From the NCBI RefSeq assembly GCF_016937515.1, contig NZ_JAFHKM010000002.1, positions 3,219,001 through 3,283,000 of the forward strand: 64,000 bases of DNA, written 5' to 3'. Below, piece after piece: positions 20,801-28,219 of this stretch. The stretch is from Cohnella algarum. Lineage in GTDB: Bacteria > Bacillota > Bacilli > Paenibacillales > Paenibacillaceae. Every line of letters begins with the position of its first letter. The stretch's first letter is position 1. Under the pieces are notes generated by a model that saw only the letters and a list, made by a program, of their open reading frames with translations, had not been told where the DNA came from and ran no database searches. Position numbers and translations under genes: made by a program.

Positions 20801-22113
20801 CGCTGCTGTACGACGATTTCGGCGGTGGCGGCTGGTGGGGCGGATCGGCGGCGAACACGAACTGGGTCAACTGGTACAACCAGAGCGGCGGCGCGGGAAC
20901 GTTCGCCAAAGTGACGGAGGACGGGCGCACGGCGGGCAAGTTCGCGCAAACCCCGACCTCGGGCAGTTCGCTGGCAAAATTTCAGCCGTCGCATGATATA
21001 GTGGACTTGTCGGGCTACCGTTATTTGAACGTGACGCTGAAAAACCCGGGCTACGCGGACCTTCGCACGCGAATCGAAGTACAGGACGGCTCGCGGACGG
21101 CGAATCTGACCGGCGGCTGGACGGCCGTTCCGACGTCCTGGACCGAGCTGCGATTCGACCTCGACGCGCTCGTTCCGGCGCTGAACAAGAGAACCGTCAA
21201 AATCGCCGTCTGGCTGAAGCAGGAAGGCGGGGCTTACGGCGAAATGCTGATCGACGAAATCAAAGCGACGAACGTCTCAAGCGGCAGCGCCCCGACGCTG
21301 ACGGCCGGGGGCGTGAGCGCCGCTTCGGGTCCGCCGTCCGCGGATTTCACGTTCAGCGTTACTTTTGCCGATGCGGACGACGAGCCGCCCTTTGCGGTCG
21401 AAGTCGTCGTGGACGGGGTCGTCCGCCGGATGGCTCCGGCCGACCCGGGCGATACGACGTATGCCGACGGCAAAGCGTATACCTATACGACCAGGCTGCC
21501 CTACGGCAACCATTCCTACTATTTTCATACGTCGGACACGACCTCGAACGCGGTGAGCACGCCGCTTCAGTCGGGCCCGGCGGTCGACCGAACGCTGTTT
21601 TTCGACGACTTCGGCGACGGGAACGCGGACGGCTGGTCGGCGACAAGCGGAACGTGGTCGGTTCAGGACGGAGCTTACGTCGGCCAGGCGGGCAGCGGCA
21701 ACAGCTACGCGGTAGCGGGAGAAGCCGATTGGACCGATTATACGCTGCAGGCGAAGGTGAGCGTCTCGAACAATCCGGGCGGAAACAAGGATGCCGGACT
21801 CGTCTTCCGTTATGCGGACGAAAACAACCACTACGTTCTGTACTTGAAAAACAACGACCGCACCGGCCGCAAAATGGAGCTCGTCAAGGTCGCCGACGGC
21901 GTCCGGACGACGCTTGCCTACGCCAATCCGAGCGTCGTTCCCGATACGTATCACGAGTACAAAATCGTGGCAGCCGGGGATTCCATCCAGGTTTACAAGG
22001 ATGGCGTTCTGGAAATCGGCGCGACGGACGGCACGTTCGCCGGCGGAAAGGTGGGCGCGCGGGCGTACGCGAATACGAAAGCGTTGTTCGACGACGTAAT
22101 CGTAACGCAGTGA
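17896..22113 (+). CDS. multimodular GH9 glycanase, probable endo-xanthanase
   Basis: 1405 aa; ATG 8 bases after GGAGG. A signal peptide covers roughly residues 1-38. Layout: module A (48-199, starts NPLLYDDF), module B (202-312), immunoglobulin-like CelD_N (312-404), GH9 catalytic domain (405-865), Ig-like linker, second copies A' (965-1127) and B', and C-terminal module C (1232-1405). The catalytic base/nucleophile pair is Asp467 and Asp470 in WYDAGDYGKYG; the proton donor is Glu842 in RYNEFSVSI. GH9 enzymes cut beta-1,4-glucan backbones. Paenibacillus GH9 endo-xanthanases working with PL8 xanthan lyases are known, and module C is shared with the PL8 neighbour, so I infer xanthan as substrate. 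An ordinary cellulase is the alternative, though no CBM3 or dockerin is seen. Confidence 0.9.
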   Translation: MRKATKKRELTRKMLRLGLGLLLALQLLSGASGFATAAVPPLPGPGNPLLYDDFAGGGLYKQNWTNWYNQNGGTGAFAKTTADSRSVGKFAQTPASPASWAKFQPMNETVDLTGYRYLHFTLKNPGYPESRIKLEINDGTTNYGLTNGWTTVPEEWTELSFDLDALTPTIRKKAVKLVVWLNQTGGQYGEMLIDGIFATTASTGTAPTLTDAGMTSNSSGVDNQNTMYFFTATYADADNEKPFAIQTVIDDTAYDMRETDPADADYTDGKTYAFATRLAPGSHSYYFRTTDATSDEVATPVQPGPTVVYSEHLVDVVVSQAGYSAGDFKSASVTSTTYLTDTTYRIANGGAVVDAGSMVYEGIVWGKHVYTIDFSAVSAPGEAYAIMTNGISSYPFPIAPNVWDRYKDEMTAFYRIQRAGVATSDVYPPGYSTAAPSAKAFHPAGHLDDAKSEDGTAHYDLTGGWYDAGDYGKYGGNQWVGAQIALAYVRHADSPNVKFDNDGNGVPDLVDEAIFGSEYLIKFADRLGGAMYNIRNNATFQHPHKSTDNVPNTADDRKLTDLSVGGSAKSAGTLAATARAIHAAIAQGDVDASLVAELTAFADECEAAAEVFYEYAEANPNGPIGSYSTRGGLPNSLLLAQAELFLLTGDTAYRDAAAATIGGLAFEDLYATNYWDMAPISMAELYPVMDAGTQAHIHGLLKRQVDYFLSVADDTPYGVFNQFKNFGVNEPHASYLGDLMRYYELFGDPAALRAVQKGMYWIFGANPWNISWVSGIGTDYVDFLHTRFDEEANKAEGLGIVIPGAMVSGPNMKDTMSKTSASPWYEDRSLYRDNISQWRYNEFSVSIQAGLLYAVMGLGATAGAGSAGGTAPEPLPILSPVIGDYVRGSVALLADRAPGVGSVQYAPAGGGFAPMSASGAVYAAAIDESGSAPYTNKRVDVRGVDSNGNVTYSSTHYTVAPPLPDPANPLLYDDFGGGGWWGGSAANTNWVNWYNQSGGAGTFAKVTEDGRTAGKFAQTPTSGSSLAKFQPSHDIVDLSGYRYLNVTLKNPGYADLRTRIEVQDGSRTANLTGGWTAVPTSWTELRFDLDALVPALNKRTVKIAVWLKQEGGAYGEMLIDEIKATNVSSGSAPTLTAGGVSAASGPPSADFTFSVTFADADDEPPFAVEVVVDGVVRRMAPADPGDTTYADGKAYTYTTRLPYGNHSYYFHTSDTTSNAVSTPLQSGPAVDRTLFFDDFGDGNADGWSATSGTWSVQDGAYVGQAGSGNSYAVAGEADWTDYTLQAKVSVSNNPGGNKDAGLVFRYADENNHYVLYLKNNDRTGRKMELVKVADGVRTTLAYANPSVVPDTYHEYKIVAAGDSIQVYKDGVLEIGATDGTFAGGKVGARAYANTKALFDDVIVTQ

Positions 22114-22230
22114 TGAGGCTTGGGGGCCGAAGGGCGCGATGTGGTGCACGGGGTGCGCTGCATGGGGCGGATCAGTGGCCGAATGTGGCGCGATGTGGCG
22201 CACTGGGGCGTACGGGAGAGGGGGGATTCG

Positions 22231-23868
22231 ATGTACAAAATTCTCGTTGTCGACGACGAGCCGAGAGTGAGCGCCGGGATCAAAAATTTGCTGCTCGCGT
22301 CGAATCTGGACGTCGTGCATGTGGAAACGGCTCACAACGGGTTCGAGGCGCTCGATTATTTGCGGATGGACGCTTACGACCTCGTGCTGACCGATATCCA
22401 GATGAGCATGATGAACGGCATCGAATTGATGGAAGCGATTTATATGGAGCAGCCCCATCTCCCGATCGTCGTCATTTCGGCGCACGAGAAATTCGATTTC
22501 GCCAAAAAATCGCTGCGGCTCGGCGCCCGGGACTACCTGGTCAAGCCGGTGGAGCTGGAGGAGCTCATCCGGGTCGTGAAGCGGGTGCTGCTGGAAAAAG
22601 GGGAAGCCGGGCGCAAGGCGCTGGAGCGCACCGCCCGGGAACAATCCGGGGAGGAGCGGCTGTCCCAGCGAAAAAAAGCGCTGATCGAGCTCATCACCGA
22701 AAAGGATTTGCAGCCGTCCGATTACGCCGAGCTGACAAGCCAGCTCGGCGCCCGGCATGGCGGCGTACGGTACGGCCTCCTTACCGTTCATTTCGAGTTC
22801 GGCCGGGCGGGCTTCAGCAACCGCGAGATTACGCTCCGCGACCGCAAGCTGCTCAAATTCGCCTCGGTCAATATCGCGGAGGAGAGCCTTGCGGATTGGA
22901 ACGGGCTGGCGTTCTACGACTCGGGAAGCCGACTGGTCGCCGTCATCGAGTTCGACGACGGCGACGTGCCCGACCGTCCCGTCCAGGTGAAATCGCAGCT
23001 CAACCTGATCGGGCAGTCGCTGTGCATGAACCTGAAGCAGTATTTGAACGTCGAGGCGACCGTCGGCATAAGCACGCTGTGCAAGGAAGCTTCGGCGCTG
23101 CCGAGGCTGCTCGAGGAGGCGGCGACGGCCGTCCGGTGGCGAAGCCTGCATCCGAGCAACCGGGTGTTTTATTACGAGGACATGGTCGGTCCGGGCGGAA
23201 CGAATTACATGGACTGGGTGTCGCGGGTCCACCGTTTCGTCGAAGGGCTGAAGCTGTCGGGAGGCGAAGCTTCTCCGGAAGAAACGGGCGAGCTGGTCCG
23301 CGAGCTGACCGGGCTGTCCCGCTCGCCGGAGCTGTTCAACAGCTGCTTCGGGCTGCTGGCGTACCGGCTGTACGGGCTGCTGCTCGAGTGCGCCCAGGGC
23401 ACCGCGTGGCCGCTCCACCGCTTCGACCCCGACGCCTATTTTCGGGCGGTTTCGCCCGAGGAAAAGGCAGCCCGGCTGGACGATTATATCGCCGAGCTTT
23501 GCTCTCTGCTCGGGCAATGCCTGCTGGAGCGGGACCAGTCGATCGTCGCCCGGGTGACGGAGTACATCCGCGCGCATTTTCGCGACCGGGGGCTTAAAGT
23601 CCAGGACATCGCCGGCGAGGTGCATTTCAGCCCGGCATACGTCAGTTATTTGTTCAAAAAAGTGATGAAAGTCAACGTGTGGGAATACGTCACGGCCGTG
23701 CGGATCGAGGAAGCGAAGCGGCTGCTTGCGACGACGGACAAAAAACGCTACGAGATCGCCTACCAGGTCGGCTACGAATCGCCGGAGCATTTCAGCCGGA
23801 TTTTCAAACGCAGCGTCGGCGTCTCGCCTGCCGATTACCGGAAGGAAAGACAGGGGGAATCGGACTGA
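22231..23868 (+). CDS. YesN-like response regulator, receiver plus AraC-type DNA-binding domain
   Basis: 545 aa from ATG 22231 after GGGAGAGGGGGG. Receiver domain (1-120) with acidic pair VVDDE, phospho-acceptor Asp55 in LVLTDIQMS, and the conserved Lys in YLVKP. A long middle region follows. The C-terminal 100 residues hold two AraC helix-turn-helix motifs (IAGEVHFSPAYVSYLFKK; IAYQVGYESPEHFSRIFKR). It overlaps its partner kinase by 4 bases (CTGA). Standing at the end of the polysaccharide operon, it is the likely activator of the transporter or of the secreted enzymes. Confidence 0.93.
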   Translation: MYKILVVDDEPRVSAGIKNLLLASNLDVVHVETAHNGFEALDYLRMDAYDLVLTDIQMSMMNGIELMEAIYMEQPHLPIVVISAHEKFDFAKKSLRLGARDYLVKPVELEELIRVVKRVLLEKGEAGRKALERTAREQSGEERLSQRKKALIELITEKDLQPSDYAELTSQLGARHGGVRYGLLTVHFEFGRAGFSNREITLRDRKLLKFASVNIAEESLADWNGLAFYDSGSRLVAVIEFDDGDVPDRPVQVKSQLNLIGQSLCMNLKQYLNVEATVGISTLCKEASALPRLLEEAATAVRWRSLHPSNRVFYYEDMVGPGGTNYMDWVSRVHRFVEGLKLSGGEASPEETGELVRELTGLSRSPELFNSCFGLLAYRLYGLLLECAQGTAWPLHRFDPDAYFRAVSPEEKAARLDDYIAELCSLLGQCLLERDQSIVARVTEYIRAHFRDRGLKVQDIAGEVHFSPAYVSYLFKKVMKVNVWEYVTAVRIEEAKRLLATTDKKRYEIAYQVGYESPEHFSRIFKRSVGVSPADYRKERQGESD

Positions 23869-25625
23869 GCCTCAAGTCTAAAGTCATCTTGTCGTTCGCT
23901 CTGTTCATCATCGGCCCGTTTCTCGTCGTCGGCTGGATTTCCGCGTTCAGGGCATCGAGCGACATAAAAGAGGAAGTCGGCAAAACGATGCTGCAGCTGG
24001 TCCGGCAAAACCACCTGACGATCGAAAAGACGCTATCTTCCGCGAACGATACGACCGTGGCCTTTTTGAACAACCAGTTTTTCAGCGATCCCCGGCAGTA
24101 CGCGTTCTGGACCGGCATCGAAACGCTGGCGGAAATGAACGAGGCGGACCGGATTCTGGAGCGCCTGTCGGCGGACGGTACGGAATATACGCTGTATATG
24201 AAAAACGAGGAAAACCTGCGCCCCGTCGTCGACACCGCCTACAAGACGAGAGGCTTCAAATATACGGACGACCGCTATTCCGGCTTGCCCGCCTGGGCGG
24301 AGGAAACGGCAAACGACGGCGGCAAGGCGAGCATCCGGCGGATCGAAACCGCAAGCGGCGCGGGGACCGTCGCGTTTATGCGGAGCATTTTGCACCCGGT
24401 GAGCTATGAGCGTTCCATCGGTTTGCTGGTCGTCTCGAAGCTGGAAGTTTTGCTGATGGAGGATGTCGTCTCCGTGCAGCTGCCGGAGGATACCGGCATT
24501 TTTTTGCTGAACGAGAAGGAAGAGCGGTTGATGCAGGTCGGCATGGCGGGCGGCGGCGGAAACGGCAACGGCAACGGGGACGAGGCCGCTTATCCGGACG
24601 ACGTCCGGACGATGACGGAAGGGTACCGTTTCGTCAAGGAAAGCGGCGGCGAATGGCTGTACGCTTTCTCTTACCGGCCGAAGTTCGATACGAGACTGAT
24701 TTACAAAATTCCGGTCGCTTCCATCATGGGCGGCCAGACCGCCTTTCAATGGACGATCATGATCATGTCCGCCGTCTATTTGCTGCTGGTGCTGTCCTTC
24801 GTGCTGTACTTGCTCCGCCTGATTTTGAAGCCGCTCGCCAGGCTCATTTCCATCACCAAAATTTACGAGCCGGGCAAGAAGCTCGACTTCGGCGACACGC
24901 CGCTGCGCAAGGACGAGCTCGGCATTTTGTACGGGGCGTTTATCCGGATGACGAAGCGGCTCGACCAATCCGTCGAAGAAAACTACGGGATGAAAATCAA
25001 GCAGAAGGAGACGGAGCTGTCGACCCTCCACTCCCAAATTACGCCGCATCTGCTGTACAATACGCTGGATTCGATTTACTGGTACGCGATCGACAGCGGC
25101 AACCGGAACGTGGGCGAGATGGTCAAGGATTTGTCCAAGCTGCTCCGCATCGGCCTAAGCAAGGGGAAAACGATCATTACGATCGGGGAAGAGCTGGAGC
25201 ACGTTCAGGCCTACACTCGTCTGCAAATGCGGCGCTATCCGGACGCGTTTGCGGCGGGGTGGGAAATCGACGAATCGGCCACGAAGTTCATGACGCCCAA
25301 GGTCGTGCTGCAGCCGCTTGTCGAGAATGCGATTTTTCACGGCGTCAGCGGCATGGACGGGGAAGGCGAAATCCGGGTTCGCGTCGAGCGCGCGGGCGAC
25401 GAGATTCGGATGACGGTGGAGGACAACGGCTTCAAAGAAGCCGACGTCGGGATGCTGCAGGCGATCGTGGAGGGCGAACTGACGGACAAAGGGTACGGCA
25501 TCCGCAACGTGCAGCAGCGCATCCGGCTCCATTTCGGCGAGCGGTACGGGCTGCGGTACGAAAAGCGCGAAGGGGGCGGCCTCCAGGTCACCGTCGTTAT
25601 CCCGGCTTGGGAGGATGAGCGTTGA
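23865..25625 (+). CDS. YesM-like sensor histidine kinase (CTG start)
   Basis: 586 aa. The frame has no ATG, GTG or TTG in a workable place. CTG 23865 overlaps the TGA of the regulator (CTGA) and follows an AGGGGGAA ribosome site, so it is the best start; it gives SLKSKVILSFALF as the beginning of the first membrane helix. Extracellular sensor (about 30-290), second membrane helix (about 295-322), HAMP, then the His_kinase domain of the two-helix YesM class. Phospho-acceptor His395 lies in SQITPHLLYNTLDS, with an ATPase domain to the end (VENAIFHGV N box; GYGIRNVQQRI G box). It senses an extracellular signal, likely a glycan product or the binding protein, and phosphorylates the upstream regulator. 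Confidence 0.9.
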   Translation: MSLKSKVILSFALFIIGPFLVVGWISAFRASSDIKEEVGKTMLQLVRQNHLTIEKTLSSANDTTVAFLNNQFFSDPRQYAFWTGIETLAEMNEADRILERLSADGTEYTLYMKNEENLRPVVDTAYKTRGFKYTDDRYSGLPAWAEETANDGGKASIRRIETASGAGTVAFMRSILHPVSYERSIGLLVVSKLEVLLMEDVVSVQLPEDTGIFLLNEKEERLMQVGMAGGGGNGNGNGDEAAYPDDVRTMTEGYRFVKESGGEWLYAFSYRPKFDTRLIYKIPVASIMGGQTAFQWTIMIMSAVYLLLVLSFVLYLLRLILKPLARLISITKIYEPGKKLDFGDTPLRKDELGILYGAFIRMTKRLDQSVEENYGMKIKQKETELSTLHSQITPHLLYNTLDSIYWYAIDSGNRNVGEMVKDLSKLLRIGLSKGKTIITIGEELEHVQAYTRLQMRRYPDAFAAGWEIDESATKFMTPKVVLQPLVENAIFHGVSGMDGEGEIRVRVERAGDEIRMTVEDNGFKEADVGMLQAIVEGELTDKGYGIRNVQQRIRLHFGERYGLRYEKREGGGLQVTVVIPAWEDER

Positions 25626-25680
25626 CGGGATCGGGCGCGGGTCCTGTTCGCGGCGGCGTCTGCCGCGCGCCGCGGAATCG

Positions 25681-25717
25681 TGCTATAATCGATTAAACTT
25701 GCCAGAAAAAGGAGGAG
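25681..25717 (+). promoter_or_regulatory. extended -10 promoter and ribosome site of DUF4180 gene
   Basis: TGCTATAAT (25681-25689) is an extended -10. The -35 region is GC-rich and weak. GGAGGAGG (25711-25718) lies 7 bases before ATG 25726. The gene is therefore transcribed on its own, apart from the kinase. Confidence 0.7.
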
Positions 25718-25725
25718 GCCGAACG

Positions 25726-26094
25726 ATGAGGATTACCGTCGATCAACAAAACGATTCCAAAGTGGCCATCGTATCGGGCGACGGCATTTTGATCGGGAGC
25801 GTGGACGACGCGCTGGATTTGATGGCGACCGTCCGATACGACGGATGCGACAAGATGCTGCTGAGAAAAGAGAACATCGCGGACGACTTCTTCGAATTAA
25901 AAACGAAGCTGGCCGGGGAAATCTTGCAAAAATATACGAATTACCGCATGAACGTGGCCATAGTCGGCGAATTCGCCGGGTATAACAGCAAGAGCTTGAA
26001 CGACTTTATTTACGAAAGCAACAAAGGCGGCCGGTTTTTGTTCAAGCAAACGGAAGCCGAGGCGCTCGAAGGGCTTCACCGAAGCGTGACGTGA
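25726..26094 (+). CDS. DUF4180 domain protein
   Basis: 122 aa, cytoplasmic. The sequence matches what I recall of the DUF4180 family: SVDDALDLMATVRYDGCDKM in the first half, NIADDFFELKTKLAGEILQK in the middle, and a C-terminal FIYESNKGGRFLF block. The family has no established biochemical role; members are small single-domain proteins found across Firmicutes, sometimes beside regulators. It has its own promoter and terminator and looks unrelated to the transport genes on either side. Confidence 0.8.
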   Translation: MRITVDQQNDSKVAIVSGDGILIGSVDDALDLMATVRYDGCDKMLLRKENIADDFFELKTKLAGEILQKYTNYRMNVAIVGEFAGYNSKSLNDFIYESNKGGRFLFKQTEAEALEGLHRSVT

Positions 26095-26107
26095 ATATTG
26101 AAAGGGC

Positions 26108-26149
26108 GAGGCTATCCCGGGGGTTCTCCCTTGAGGATGGCCTCTTTTT
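26108..26149 (+). terminator. intrinsic terminator after DUF4180 gene
   Basis: GAGGCTATCC pairs with GGATGGCCTC (one G-T pair), followed by TTTTT. Confidence 0.85.
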
Positions 26150-26262
26150 CCCTTGGCGCTCCTTCGGATCGTTTTCCGGCGTCATGATCCTCGGACAAAA
26201 GCGCAAGCCCTACGGACAGATTTCCTGACACCGATGCCCGAAACTTTCGAACAATCCGTTAT

Positions 26263-26310
26263 TAATTATAGATTTGCCTTATATGGAACGAGCATCCTCC
26301 GGTCTACAAT
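26263..26310 (+). promoter_or_regulatory. activator-type site (copy 1) and -10 of permease operon
   Basis: A 22-bp AT-rich element (26263-26284, core TAGATTTGC) recurs with 19 of 22 identities at 31607-31628. In both places the -10 hexamer begins exactly 42 bases after the motif start (here TACAAT, 26305-26310), and no recognisable -35 is present. This is the geometry of an activator-dependent promoter. The response regulator at 29989 is the obvious candidate to bind it; that link is inference. Confidence 0.7.
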
Positions 26311-26353
26311 GTAAGAAAGTGCGACATCCGGGAGACAGAAGGAGGATACTCGA

Positions 26354-27286
26354 ATGACTCGAATGGCGGCGCAAAGCGTCCCCAAAGCCCGAAAAGCCAA
26401 AGCTGCGGCTTCCCGGCAGCTTCCTGAAAGCATATGGGGCTACATCCTGATCTCGCCGTGGCTGATCGGTTTTCTGACGCTCACGCTGTGGCCGATGCTT
26501 CAATCGCTCTACCTTTCGTTCACGTATTACGATCTGTTGTCCAGCCCAAGCTGGACGGGCCTGGCCAATTACAAGGAAATGTTCACCGACAGTCCCGACT
26601 TCCGGACCTCGATCCGGGTCACGTTTACTTACGTGCTGCTGGGGGTTCCGCTCAAGCTCGTCGTCGCGCTGCTCATCGCGCTCCTGCTCAGCAAGTCGAT
26701 CCGGGGAATGCCCCTGTTCCGGGCCGTCTTCTACTTGCCCTCCCTGATCGGCGGCAGCGTCGCCATCGCGATGGTATGGAGGGACATCTTCGGAAACAAC
26801 GGCATCTTCAACAAGCTGCTGGCCGCCGCGGGAATTCGGGGCATGGACTGGATCAACGACCCGTCCACCTCCTTGTACACGCTGATCCTGCTCGCGCTGT
26901 GGCAGTTCGGCTCCGCGATGGTCATCTTTCTCGCGGGGCTGAAGCAGCTGCCCCGGGAGCTAAGCGAAGCCGCTTCCGTCGACGGCGCTTCGGCGTTCCG
27001 CACGTTTTTCAGGATCAAGCTTCCGATGCTGACCCCGCTTATTTTGTTCAATATCGTCATGCAGACGATCTACAGCTTCCAGATGTTTACGCAGGCCTAC
27101 GTAGTGACGGACGGCGGGCCGATGAATTCGACGCTCGTCTACGCGCTCTATCTTTTCCGCGAGGCCTTCTCCTACTTCGACATGGGGTACGCCAGCGCCC
27201 TGGCCTGGGTTCTTCTCCTGATCGTCGCCGTCATTACCGGCCTGCTGTTCGGGTCGTCGAAAAAGTGGGTCCATTACGAATCTTGA
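26354..27286 (+). CDS. CUT1 sugar ABC transporter permease, MalF/UgpA type
   Basis: 310 aa; ATG 26354 follows GGAGGA. A cytoplasmic, basic N-terminus of about 30 residues precedes six membrane segments (first one LISPWLIGFLTLTLWPML). The EAA loop EAASVDGASAFRTFFRIKLP lies about two thirds along. It forms the membrane channel with the MalG-type gene 18 bases downstream. The lipoprotein of this system lies 3.5 kb away at 31703, after the kinase and regulator genes, under what looks like the same control element. The substrate cannot be told; no glycosidase accompanies this cassette. Confidence 0.92.
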   Translation: MTRMAAQSVPKARKAKAAASRQLPESIWGYILISPWLIGFLTLTLWPMLQSLYLSFTYYDLLSSPSWTGLANYKEMFTDSPDFRTSIRVTFTYVLLGVPLKLVVALLIALLLSKSIRGMPLFRAVFYLPSLIGGSVAIAMVWRDIFGNNGIFNKLLAAAGIRGMDWINDPSTSLYTLILLALWQFGSAMVIFLAGLKQLPRELSEAASVDGASAFRTFFRIKLPMLTPLILFNIVMQTIYSFQMFTQAYVVTDGGPMNSTLVYALYLFREAFSYFDMGYASALAWVLLLIVAVITGLLFGSSKKWVHYES

Positions 27287-27304
27287 GTCCGAGGAGGAAG
27301 CCGC

Positions 27305-28150
27305 ATGGTCGGATCGCCGCAATCGCGCATTGTTCACAAGTCGTTTCGGTATTTCGCGCTTATCGCCGGATGTTTCGTCATGATTTATCCCGTCGTCTGG
27401 CTGTTCGGCAATTCCATTAAAAGCAACGAGGATTTTATCGGCGGCGGCCTGTTCCCGAATCATTTCGTCTGGGAAAATTACGCTCTCGGGTGGAATGCGA
27501 TACCCGGTTACACCTTCGCGCATTTTTTCTGGAACTCGTTCTTTATCGGGGGGCTGTCGGTCGTCGGAACCGTCGTCTCCAGCTCCGTCGTCGCGTACGG
27601 GTTCGCCAGGCTGAATTTCCCGCTGAAAAACATGTGGTTCGCGATCCTGATGCTGACGCTGATGCTGCCGACCCAGGTGACGCTCGTACCGCAGTATATT
27701 TTATTCAAGCATCTCGGCTGGATCGGGACGACGCTGCCGCTGGTCGTGCCTCACTTCGTCGCGGCAAGCCCGTTTTTCGTCTTTCTGATCATCCAGTTCA
27801 TCCGCGGGCTTCCGCGGGATCTGGACGAATCGGCCAAAATCGACGGCTGCTCGGTCGTCGGCATCGGTGTCCGAATTCTGCTCCCCCTCTGCGCGCCGGC
27901 GCTGGTGACGACCGCCTTGTTCTGCTTCATCTGGTCCTGGGACGACTTCCTGGCGCAGACGATTTACCTGACCGATACGGCCAAGTTCACCGTTCCGCTC
28001 GCCCTTCGCCTGTTCATGGACAACAGCTCCGAGATCACGTGGGGTCCGATGTTCGCCATGTCCGTTCTCGGCATCGTGCCAAGCTTCGTCCTGTTCGCGA
28101 TGGCCCAAAAGCATTTCGTGGAAGGCATCGCCACGACGGGGCTCAAATAA
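27305..28150 (+). CDS. CUT1 sugar ABC transporter permease, MalG/UgpE type
   Basis: 281 aa; ATG 27305 after GAGGAGGAAG. Six membrane segments, EAA loop DESAKIDGCSVVGIGVRILLP, and the usual end AQKHFVEGIATTGLK of MalG-type permeases. It is the second membrane subunit of the transporter started at 26354. The gene ends 69 bases before the sensor kinase gene; TATAAT at 28183-28188 in that gap may give the kinase and regulator a second, weaker promoter. Confidence 0.92.
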   Translation: MVGSPQSRIVHKSFRYFALIAGCFVMIYPVVWLFGNSIKSNEDFIGGGLFPNHFVWENYALGWNAIPGYTFAHFFWNSFFIGGLSVVGTVVSSSVVAYGFARLNFPLKNMWFAILMLTLMLPTQVTLVPQYILFKHLGWIGTTLPLVVPHFVAASPFFVFLIIQFIRGLPRDLDESAKIDGCSVVGIGVRILLPLCAPALVTTALFCFIWSWDDFLAQTIYLTDTAKFTVPLALRLFMDNSSEITWGPMFAMSVLGIVPSFVLFAMAQKHFVEGIATTGLK

Positions 28151-28219
28151 TCGCCGGGGCTCCTTTTTATAAGACAATCATTTATAATGTTAATTAATTT
28201 AACACGCGGGTGGTTGCTT

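Noticed and set aside
22114-22230. G-rich stretch with repeated TGTGGCGC and GGGGCG words between GH9 and the response regulator
   Set aside because: The repeats are short and irregular; no stem with T run, no promoter and no coding sense.
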